A program made the translations under genes and the position numbers. A stretch of 12,280 nucleotides of DNA from DATLFQ01 sp035540915 (GTDB lineage: Bacteria > Actinomycetota > Acidimicrobiia > Acidimicrobiales > GCA-2861595), in assembly GCA_035540915.1 (NCBI GenBank), contig DATLFQ010000126.1:1-12280 (forward strand), read 5' to 3'. The notes under the pieces are model-generated. The model made no database searches, was not told where the DNA came from, and saw nothing but the letters and a program-made list of their open reading frames with translations. Shown one piece after another: positions 6,823 through 12,280 of this stretch (position 1 is the first letter of the stretch; each line of letters begins with the position of its first letter).

Positions 6823-6840
6823 CGACGACACTTCTCGTCG
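6823..6840. repeat. 6-6-6 inverted repeat upstream of the response regulator
   Basis: CGACGA (6823-6828) and TCGTCG (6835-6840) are perfect complements 6 bases apart, in the 96-bp divergent gap. It may be a protein-binding dyad or a small RNA hairpin in the regulator's leader, or chance. Confidence 0.25.
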
Positions 6841-6891
6841 AGTGATGTCCCGCGCTCCGGCCCCTCCCGCCTCTGCCGAGGCCCCGCAGCG

Positions 6892-7590
6892 GTGAAGGTC
6901 CGCGTCTTCCTCGTCGACGACCACGAGGTCGTCCGCTTCGGCCTCCGCCAGATGATCGACGCCGAGGAGGACCTGGTGGTCGTCGGGGAGGCCGCCACGA
7001 CGATCGAGGCCCTCGAGCTGGTGCCGGTGGTCAAGCCGGACGTGGCGGTGCTCGACGTGCAGCTCGAGCCGGGCAGCGACGGCATCGAGCTGTGCCGGGA
7101 GCTGCGCGCCCGCCACGCCAACCTGGTGACGATCATGCTCAGCTCGTTCGGCGACGACGAGACGATCCTGGCCGCCATGATGGCCGGCGCCTCGGGTTAC
7201 GCCCTGAAGCAGCTGAAGGGCCCGGCCCTGGTCGACTCGATCCGGCGCGTGGCCGCCCACGAGGTGCTGTTCGATCCTGAGCAGCGCGAGCGGCTGCTCG
7301 AGCAGATGCGGGCCAGCGGGCGTGAGGACGCTGACCCACTGCGGCGCCTCACCGTGCAGGAGGAGCGCATCCTCGACCTGGTCGCCGTCGGGCACACGAA
7401 CCGCCAGATCGCCCAGAAGCTGTTCCTGTCCGAGAAGACGGTGAAGAACTACGTCTCCAACGTTCTGCGCAAGCTCGGGATGCAGCGCCGGACCGAGGCC
7501 GCCGTCTACGCCACCCGCCGGGCTCGGCTTCGTGAAGGAGCCACCCGTGGTTCGGTCTCCCACGTGCCGTCGGAGATCGTTCGCGAATAG
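6892..7590 (+). CDS. NarL/LuxR-family response regulator, DevR (DosR)-like
   Basis: A 232-residue transcription factor switched by phosphorylation. The receiver domain (about 2-120) has the acidic pair Asp9/Asp10, the phospho-acceptor Asp55 in VAVLD, Ser84 and Lys106 (YALK). The C-terminal LuxR helix-turn-helix (about 150-212) reads LTVQEERILDLVAVGHTNRQIAQKLFLSEKTVKNYVSNVLRKLGMQRRTEAAVYA by parts. The run EKTVKNYVS followed by KLGM-RRT-AAV is what I know from mycobacterial DevR. A 20-residue tail follows. The GTG start at 6892 leads straight into the first receiver strand (VRVFLVDDHE); a weak GAGG lies 10 bases upstream. The histidine kinase begins 103 bp later on the same strand, so this is its likely partner. 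Targets cannot be told from the sequence; self-control and control of divergent lhgO are possible inferences. Confidence 0.95.
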   Translation: MKVRVFLVDDHEVVRFGLRQMIDAEEDLVVVGEAATTIEALELVPVVKPDVAVLDVQLEPGSDGIELCRELRARHANLVTIMLSSFGDDETILAAMMAGASGYALKQLKGPALVDSIRRVAAHEVLFDPEQRERLLEQMRASGREDADPLRRLTVQEERILDLVAVGHTNRQIAQKLFLSEKTVKNYVSNVLRKLGMQRRTEAAVYATRRARLREGATRGSVSHVPSEIVRE

Positions 7591-7666
7591 CACCGGCGGG
7601 CGGCAGACCGGAACCGGACATTCGCCGCGAACCACTTCGCGTTCTGCTGCAACGGAAAACGCCCGG

Positions 7667-7672
7667 TACTAT
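7667..7672 (+). promoter_or_regulatory. Possible -10 element (TACTAT) upstream of the kinase
   Basis: TACTAT is a good TAnnnT -10 match within the least GC-rich stretch of this gap. TTCTGC (7642-7647) lies 19 bases upstream as a poor -35. A transcript from here would have a very short leader containing the kinase ribosome binding site. The kinase may thus be expressed apart from the regulator. Confidence 0.35.
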
Positions 7673-7683
7673 CGGCGTGATTC

Positions 7684-7688
7684 GGAGG
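7684..7688 (+). promoter_or_regulatory. Ribosome binding site deciding the kinase start
   Basis: GGAGG lies 5 bases before GTG 7694. The frame is open back to GTG 7532, but that would overlap the response regulator and add an Arg/Ser/Thr-rich, unlikely N-terminus. This site favours 7694. Confidence 0.6.
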
Positions 7689-7693
7689 CGGAC

Positions 7694-9340
7694 GTGGCCC
7701 TGGGCGGAGACGGCACATCGGAGTTGGAACGTCTCCAGCGTTGGCTCCAGGCCAGCGTGGAGCTTGTCCGCGCCGACCAGGTCAGCTCGGTCCTCCAGTG
7801 CACCGTCGAGGCTGCCTGCGCGCTGACGGGCGCCTCGACCGCCACCTTGAACCCTCTGGTCGCCGGGCTCGCCGGATCGACCATGTCCGCGGGGCGCCCC
7901 ACGGCGGCCGCCGGGGCCGAGCCTGCGGCCCTGTGCGTCCCCCTGGTGGTCGACGGAGAGCCGGTGGCGACGCTGCTGTTGGCCGGGCCGACGGACGGGG
8001 CATCGTTCGCCCCGGGTGACGACGAGCTGGTGGCCGCCCTGGCGACCCTCGCCGGGACCGCCATCGCGCGGCTGACGGTCCAGCGTGAGAACCGCCGCGA
8101 GCGCTGGGTCACCTTGCTGAACGAGATCTCGTCCGCCCTCATGGCCGGGTCGCACTCCGACGACGTGCTCGCCCTGGCGGCGGAGGGTGCCCGCGAGCTG
8201 GCCGAGGCCGACGTGGCCGCCGTCTGCGTCGGCCTCCCCTCCTCCCGGCAGTTCGAGGTCCGCGCCGCCGACGGCTCGGGGTCCGAGCGCCTCATCGGCG
8301 CCCGCTTCGACACCGCCGGCACCGTCTTCGAAGCGGTTATGGGCGACGAGGACGCCCTGGTCCTGGACGGCGGCGTGGTCGCCGACCACCGTCGGGAGCC
8401 ACTGGTCCGCGCCGGCGTGTCCGGCCCGGCGCTGTTCGTGCCGCTCGTCATCGAGGGGCGGCGCGTCGCCATGCTCGCGGCCGGACGCGTCGCCGGGCGG
8501 CCGCCGTTCAACGACAGCGATTCCTGGCTGGTCGAGTCCTTCGCGTCACAGGTGAGCGTGGCGCTCGAGTACGGGGTCGCGCAGGTGAAGCTGAAGCAAG
8601 TGGCGGTGACGGCCGACCAGGAACGCATCGCCCGCGACCTGCACGACACCGTCATCCAGCAGCTGTTCGCCATCGGGATGTCGCTCCAGACGCTGGCCAA
8701 GTCGAGCCCCGACAGCTCGGTCGTCGAACGGGTGCAGCATGCGGTGGACGGCCTCGACGTCACCATCCGCGACATCCGAGCCACGGTGAGCGCGCTCCAG
8801 CGCCCGCCCCACGAAGGCACCGGCCTACGGTCGGAGGTACGCCTGCTGGTCGAGGAGCTGAGTCGCGTGTACGGGCTGGCCTCCCACGTCCGCTTCCACG
8901 GGATGCTGGACATCGCCGTGCCCGAGGCGATCGCGCTCCACCTCCTGGCCATCGTGCGCGAGGCGCTCTCCAACGTCGGCCGCCACGCCCGGGCCAACAT
9001 CGTGGACGTCGATGTCGAGATCGCCACCGCGGTCGTGGTGCGGGTGGCCGACGACGGCATCGGGATCCCCGACCAGGTCGAACGTCGCAGCGGTCTCCGC
9101 AACCTGGAGGACCGCGCCGCGGTCCTGGGCGGGACGCTGCGCATCAGCCGGCTGCCGGCGGGCGGCACCGCCCTCATCTGGCGGGTGCCGCTGACCACCC
9201 CCGACACACACCGGGGATGGGAGGTCACCGGCGAGCACGCCGGCCGGATCGTCGTGGCCGATGGCCGCTCCGCCGTCCTGCCGTCATGGAGTGAGCATTC
9301 CAACGACCTCTGGAGCGAGCCGGCCTCACGGGTCGAGTGA
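7694..9340 (+). CDS. GAF-domain sensor histidine kinase, DevS/DosT-like
   Basis: A 548-residue cytoplasmic kinase expected to phosphorylate the adjacent response regulator. It has two GAF-like sensor regions, at about 20-128 and 135-295. The HisKA_3 dimerisation region follows with AVTADQERIARDLHDTVIQQLFAIGM (His317 phosphorylated), nearly the DevS motif. The ATPase domain has the N box REALSNVGRHA (Asn427), VADDGIGIPD (about 451-460) and SGLRNLEDRAAVLGG (466-480). A non-conserved tail of about 45 residues follows. There are no membrane segments. The first GAF region is short, about 105 residues, and contains no histidine, whereas mycobacterial DevS and DosT use a histidine in GAF-A to bind heme. 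The second has only His154 and His232. Heme sensing is therefore doubtful and the ligand is unknown. The stop overlaps an open acyltransferase frame by four bases (GTGA). Confidence 0.93.
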   Translation: MALGGDGTSELERLQRWLQASVELVRADQVSSVLQCTVEAACALTGASTATLNPLVAGLAGSTMSAGRPTAAAGAEPAALCVPLVVDGEPVATLLLAGPTDGASFAPGDDELVAALATLAGTAIARLTVQRENRRERWVTLLNEISSALMAGSHSDDVLALAAEGARELAEADVAAVCVGLPSSRQFEVRAADGSGSERLIGARFDTAGTVFEAVMGDEDALVLDGGVVADHRREPLVRAGVSGPALFVPLVIEGRRVAMLAAGRVAGRPPFNDSDSWLVESFASQVSVALEYGVAQVKLKQVAVTADQERIARDLHDTVIQQLFAIGMSLQTLAKSSPDSSVVERVQHAVDGLDVTIRDIRATVSALQRPPHEGTGLRSEVRLLVEELSRVYGLASHVRFHGMLDIAVPEAIALHLLAIVREALSNVGRHARANIVDVDVEIATAVVVRVADDGIGIPDQVERRSGLRNLEDRAAVLGGTLRISRLPAGGTALIWRVPLTTPDTHRGWEVTGEHAGRIVVADGRSAVLPSWSEHSNDLWSEPASRVE

Positions 9341-9368
9341 CCGCCGGGACCGCCCCGTGCGCAGTCCG

Positions 9369-9374
9369 TAGGCT
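9369..9374 (+). promoter_or_regulatory. Possible -10 element (TAGGCT) for a leaderless acyltransferase mRNA
   Basis: TAGGCT fits TAnnnT and ends 7 bases before an in-frame GTG at 9382 (a second GTG is at 9385). This is the spacing expected of a leaderless actinobacterial transcript. No SD precedes that GTG. The same hexamer occurs at 11529-11534. Confidence 0.35.
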
Positions 9375-9381
9375 GGGCGGA

Positions 9382-11523
9382 GTGGTGCGTCCCCCGACGA
9401 GCGCCGCGCCCGCCGCCCGGGTGGCGGACCAGCCGCCGATGACAGTGCCTCCCCGCGCCCGATCGGCGCCGCTCGATGGTGTGCGCGGCCTGGCCCTGCT
9501 CGCCGTGCTGGCGTACCACGTCGCGCCCGCCGGCGTGCCGGGAGGCTTCCTGGGCGTCGAGGTCTTCTTCGTCCTGTCGGGCTACCTGCTGGCGTCGGTG
9601 CTGCTGGAGGAGCACCGGCGCACCGGGGCCATCGACACCTGGCGCTACGCGGTCCGGCGGTTCCGGCGGATCGCGCCACCGGTCGCGGCGCTGCTCGCCG
9701 CCCTGGTCGTCCTCGGGCCCGTGGTGGCGCCCGATGCCGCCCACCGCCTGGCCGGCGACGTGGCGGCGTCGGTCGTCGGAATGACCAACTGGCACCTCAT
9801 CGCCGGCGACAGCTCGTACTTCGAACTGGCGGGGCGGCCCTCGTCAGTGCGCCACCTGTGGTCGATCGCCATCGAGGTGCAGTTCTACGCGCTGTGCCCG
9901 TTCCTGGTGGCCGGGATCGCCCGGCTGCGCCGGCGGCGGCTCGCGGTGGTCGCGCTGGCCGGCGGCGTGGTGGCCTCGGCCGCCCTCATGGCCGTGCTCC
10001 ATCGCGCCGGCGACCCGTCCCGGGCCTACTACGGCACCGACGCACGGATCGGTGCGCTGCTCACCGGCGTCCTGCTGGCCGTGCTGCTCGCCGCCCGCCC
10101 TGCCGCCGGGGACCGGACCGGTTGGCGGTGCCGGCGAGCGGAGCAGCGGGTCGACCGCCTCGGCGCGGCGGCCCTGGCTGCGCTGGGCCTGCTGTTCCTC
10201 GTCGCCGACGACCGGGCGCGGCTGTCCTACCCGGGCGCCTTCCTGGCCGCGCAGGCGGCGACCGTGCTGGTGATCGTGGCGGTCCGTCGCGCCGGGCCGG
10301 CCGCGTCGGCGCTGCGGATCGAGCCCCTGCGCTGGCTCGGGGTCCGTTCCTTCGGGATCTATCTCTGGCACTGGCCGTTGGTGGTGCTGTTCCGGCCGGG
10401 CGTGGACGTCCGCTGGTCGCCGGCGGCCACCGCCCTGGTCACGGTCGGGCTGGCCGTCCTGCTCGGCTCGTTGTCGTACGGGCTGGCCGAGCGCCCGCAG
10501 CTCCGGCGGGGCCGGGCCAGCACCCCTCCAGGCGGTCAGGAGCGGCGCGCGTGGAACCCGGTTCCGCTCGCCGGAGCCGCGCTGGCGGCCGCCGTCGGCC
10601 TGCTGTCGCTGGCCCGGTTGCCGACCACCGACCCGTTGGCCGAGACGCTGCAGGCTGGCGAGCGCCTGCTGGCGGCCCAGGAGCCGGCGACGGCCCCGTT
10701 GCCGGCGGAGCCGCCGGCGGTGGGGGCGCCCGCGCCCGCTCCGGGGCTGCCCGACGAGGCGGCGAGCGAGCCGCTCGCGCTCCCGCCGGCGCCCGAGCCG
10801 GAGCTGCCCACTTCCCAGCCGGCCCCACCGGCAGCAGCCCAGACGGCGGTCGTGGCCGGCGTCCCGGTCACCGCCATCGGCGACTCGGTGATGATCAGCG
10901 CCGCCGGCGCGCTGCAGAGCCGTCTGGGTTCCTCTGTGTACATCGACGCGCGGAACAGCCGGCAGTTCGCCGAGGGCATCACGCTCGCCCGCCGCCTTCG
11001 CGAGGAGAACAGGTTGACTCCGGTGACCGTCGTCCACCTCGGGAACAACGGCCCGGTGCGCGACCGCGACGTCGATGCGTTGATGGCGGAGCTGGCCGGC
11101 GTGGCCAAGGTGGTCCTGGTGAACGTGCGCGTCGGCACGCCCTGGCGCGACTCGGTGAACCAGGTGTTCGCCGACGCGGCGGCGCGCCACCCGACCATCA
11201 GCCTCGTCGACTGGCACCGCTCCAGCGACGGCCAGCGAGGCTGGTTCCAGAGCGACGGCACCCATTTTCGGACGACGTCGGGCCCGGGCGCCAGCGCCTA
11301 CGCCGACCTCATCGTCAGTGCCATCTTCCCGCCCGCCCCTGCACCGCCGCCCGCCCCGGCGCCGTCGCCACCGACCCTGATGTCCGAGGAAGCGGCTCCT
11401 TCGGTCGACCCGACGGGAAGCGCCGAACCGACCGGCCCGGCGACGGCGGTCAGGTCGCCGGCCACGATCGCCACCCCCGGCCCGGTGCCCCTGCCGTGGG
11501 CCGTTTCGGCACCGGTCCGCTGA
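9382..11523 (+). CDS. OafA/OatA-like membrane O-acyltransferase with SGNH esterase domain
   Basis: A 713-residue enzyme expected to move acyl, usually acetyl, groups across the membrane onto a surface polysaccharide or peptidoglycan. The acyltransferase-3 domain (about 25-385, many membrane helices) has APLDGVRGLALLAVLAYH (His46), GGFLGVEVFFVLSGYLL, HLWSIAIEVQFY (158-167), GTDARIGALLTG, GIYLWHWPLVV and YGLAERPQL. A Pro/Ala-rich linker (about 415-490) leads to an extracytoplasmic SGNH domain: GDS (Ser502), GNN (554-556) and DGTH (Asp625, His628), so the catalytic triad looks complete. A Pro-rich tail of some 60 residues follows. The start is uncertain: GTG 9337 overlaps the kinase stop and could be coupled to it, GTG 9382 fits a leaderless promoter, and ATG 9439 is close to the first conserved motif. 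Order suggests an operon with the kinase, but a functional link is not shown. Confidence 0.92.
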   Translation: MVRPPTSAAPAARVADQPPMTVPPRARSAPLDGVRGLALLAVLAYHVAPAGVPGGFLGVEVFFVLSGYLLASVLLEEHRRTGAIDTWRYAVRRFRRIAPPVAALLAALVVLGPVVAPDAAHRLAGDVAASVVGMTNWHLIAGDSSYFELAGRPSSVRHLWSIAIEVQFYALCPFLVAGIARLRRRRLAVVALAGGVVASAALMAVLHRAGDPSRAYYGTDARIGALLTGVLLAVLLAARPAAGDRTGWRCRRAEQRVDRLGAAALAALGLLFLVADDRARLSYPGAFLAAQAATVLVIVAVRRAGPAASALRIEPLRWLGVRSFGIYLWHWPLVVLFRPGVDVRWSPAATALVTVGLAVLLGSLSYGLAERPQLRRGRASTPPGGQERRAWNPVPLAGAALAAAVGLLSLARLPTTDPLAETLQAGERLLAAQEPATAPLPAEPPAVGAPAPAPGLPDEAASEPLALPPAPEPELPTSQPAPPAAAQTAVVAGVPVTAIGDSVMISAAGALQSRLGSSVYIDARNSRQFAEGITLARRLREENRLTPVTVVHLGNNGPVRDRDVDALMAELAGVAKVVLVNVRVGTPWRDSVNQVFADAAARHPTISLVDWHRSSDGQRGWFQSDGTHFRTTSGPGASAYADLIVSAIFPPAPAPPPAPAPSPPTLMSEEAAPSVDPTGSAEPTGPATAVRSPATIATPGPVPLPWAVSAPVR

Positions 11524-11528
11524 GTCAC

Positions 11529-11534
11529 TAGGCT
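11529..11534 (+). promoter_or_regulatory. Possible -10 element (TAGGCT) for the repeat-protein gene
   Basis: TAGGCT lies 5 bases after the acyltransferase stop, inside GAGTCACTAGGCT. If used, it would give a leader of about 160 bases before ATG 11702. No good -35 is visible. The ten bases GAGTCACTAG also occur on the minus strand at 6753-6744 near the lhgO start. Confidence 0.3.
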
Positions 11535-11563
11535 CTCGCTCTACTTCGACATCACCCTGTGAT

Positions 11564-11585
11564 GCGCCCGGTGGCGGCCGGGCGC
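11564..11585. terminator. 8-bp perfect stem-loop after the acyltransferase gene
   Basis: GCGCCCGG (11564-11571) and CCGGGCGC (11578-11585) pair fully around a 6-base loop, 40 bases past the acyltransferase stop. The downstream sequence is CCCCTCTG rather than a T run. It may terminate the upstream transcript without a U tract, or form part of the long leader of the next gene. The rest of the gap up to 11701 shows no gene to me. Confidence 0.45.
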
Positions 11586-11701
11586 CCCCTCTGACCGGCG
11601 TGGTCGTGACGAGGGTGACCGGTGGCTCGACCTCGACGCTCGTTCCAAGCGCGTTGGCACGTCGGTACGTCGCCGGGCAGGAGAAAGAGAGATTTACATA
11701 C

Positions 11702-12280
11702 ATGCAGTTTCGTTCGTACATGCGTTTGGTCACTGCCGGAGTCGTGGGGGCGGGCTCGGTGGCCGTGATGGCGGTGGCGGGCGCAGGCCCGGCCGCCGCC
11801 GACAGCGGTGCCACGGGCCAGGTCTACGCCCGGGGAGCGGCCGCCCACCACGGCGGTGCCCCGGGCCGGTCGGCCACCGGGCTGGCTCGATCCCGGTCCG
11901 GCAACGGGTACTGGGTCGCCGCCACCGACGGTGGCGTCTTCGCCTTCGGTGACGCCGGGTTCTTCGGCTCGGCGGCGGCGCTCGCCCGCCGCCACCCCGT
12001 GGTGGACATCGCCGCCTCCAATGCCGGGGACGGTGGCGGCTACTGGCTCGCCGGAAGCGACGGCGGGGTGTTCGCCTTCGGGACGGCCACCTTCGCCGGC
12101 TCGGTGGGCGGTATGCCGCTCAACGCTCCGGTCGTGGCGATGGCCGCCACGCCGTCCGGTCAGGGGTACTGGCTGGTGGCCCGCGACGGTGGCGTATTCG
12201 CGTTCGGTGACGCCGCGTTCGCCGGGTCCGTCGGCGGTACGGCGCTCAATGCGCCGATCGTGGCCATGGCGGCCACGCCC
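11702..12280 (+). CDS. Exported repeat protein (Acidimicrobiia-type DGGVFAFGDA repeats), cut by the right edge
   Basis: The frame is open from ATG 11702 to the window end (193 codons, no stop). Residues 1 to about 33 form a signal peptide: MQFRSYMR, a hydrophobic Ala/Val/Gly core, then PAAADS as a likely cleavage area. After a spacer of about 30 residues comes a run of similar units of about 42-44 residues, with YW at 70, 114 and 156. Each unit reads roughly GYWLVA-DGGVFAFGDA-F-GS-GG-LNAPIVAMAATPSG. The motif suggests a beta-propeller-like or other solenoid fold exposed at the cell surface; this is inference, and the function is unknown. Such repeats are abundant in Acidimicrobiia and often precede a cell-wall or enzymatic domain, which would lie beyond this window. 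An AGAGAG-type purine run lies about 10 bases upstream of the ATG; ATG 11720 is an alternative start. Confidence 0.88.
   Translation, partial: MQFRSYMRLVTAGVVGAGSVAVMAVAGAGPAAADSGATGQVYARGAAAHHGGAPGRSATGLARSRSGNGYWVAATDGGVFAFGDAGFFGSAAALARRHPVVDIAASNAGDGGGYWLAGSDGGVFAFGTATFAGSVGGMPLNAPVVAMAATPSGQGYWLVARDGGVFAFGDAAFAGSVGGTALNAPIVAMAATP
11909..12280 (+). repeat. Coding tandem repeat, period about 126-132 bp
   Basis: Repeat units begin at TAC-TGG codons at 11909, 12041 and 12167, and the array runs off the window. The first unit differs most, with an irregular middle (ALARRHPVVDIAASNAGDGGG). Units two and three agree closely in protein but differ at many synonymous positions, so they are selected as protein repeats rather than recent DNA duplications. 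Confidence 0.85.

Noticed and set aside
6781..6891. DevR (dosR) binding boxes in the divergent intergenic region
   Set aside because: I looked for the GGGAC...GTCCC type palindrome and saw no good match; the dyads present have other sequences.
6796..7635. Extension of the LhgO frame upstream of ATG 6795
   Set aside because: It would cover the response regulator on the opposite strand, and its sequence has no flavoprotein features.
7532..7693. Kinase start at GTG 7532
   Set aside because: It overlaps the response regulator, lacks a ribosome binding site and adds a disordered basic stretch, while GGAGG before 7694 is well placed.
9844..11814. A 656-codon minus-strand open frame opposite the acyltransferase
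   Set aside because: It is composed mainly of Arg, Gly and Ala runs and mirrors a gene with clear conserved motifs; codon bias alone explains the lack of stops.
11909..12280. Tandem array considered as CRISPR or mobile repeat
   Set aside because: The repeats are in frame, coding, and differ at synonymous positions, with no unique spacers.
1..12280. Phage, toxin-antitoxin, defence or secondary-metabolite cluster
   Set aside because: No integrase, transposase, nuclease, methyltransferase, small toxin pair or biosynthetic core enzyme is visible; all genes belong to housekeeping, regulatory or surface families.

Overview
The window is about 12.3 kb of very GC-rich DNA with dense gene packing, frequent GTG starts and few strong Shine-Dalgarno sites, which points to an actinobacterium. 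The best taxonomic clue is the exported protein cut by the right edge. It carries repeats of the type GYWLVA-DGGVFAFGDA-F-GS-GG-LNAPIVAMAATP, which I know as characteristic of Acidimicrobiia. That placement is inference from composition and the repeat family, not from a marker gene.

Layout. Left edge (3-341): the C-terminal end of an unrecognised protein, followed by a terminator-like hairpin. 600-3120, plus strand: a PhoD-type phosphodiesterase/alkaline phosphatase with no visible signal peptide, then a metallo-beta-lactamase-fold protein of the flavodiiron (ODP-like) type. Between them lies an 8-bp inverted repeat. 3179-6795, minus strand: reading in the direction of transcription, an L-2-hydroxyglutarate oxidase (LhgO-like), a membrane-anchored DM13-domain protein, and a secreted subtilisin-like protease with an I9-type propeptide. 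The plus and minus blocks converge on a bulged GC hairpin at 3135-3174. 6892-11523, plus strand and divergent from lhgO: a DevR/NarL-type response regulator, a DevS/DosT-type histidine kinase with two GAF-like regions, and an OafA/OatA-like acyltransferase with an SGNH esterase domain. From 11702: the start of the exported repeat protein.

How the genes may work together. The response regulator and kinase form a clear two-component pair in the same order as mycobacterial devR-devS. The first GAF-like region of the kinase contains no histidine, so a DevS-type heme oxygen sensor is unlikely and the stimulus is unknown. The acyltransferase overlaps the kinase stop codon but also has its own candidate promoter; it probably acetylates a surface glycan. 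The lhgO-DM13 pair, 43 bp apart, joins a flavin dehydrogenase/oxidase with a domain proposed to be redox active, which is suggestive but unproven. The protease, the DM13 protein, the acyltransferase and the repeat protein all act at or outside the membrane, so the region leans towards cell-surface and redox functions.

I saw no CRISPR array, rRNA, tRNA, insertion sequence or phage gene, and no convincing undescribed multi-gene system. The points most worth a second look are the altered metal-ligand set in the flavodiiron-like protein, the kinase's histidine-free GAF region, the lhgO-DM13 pairing, and several dyads and TAnnnT promoter-like elements at gene starts.
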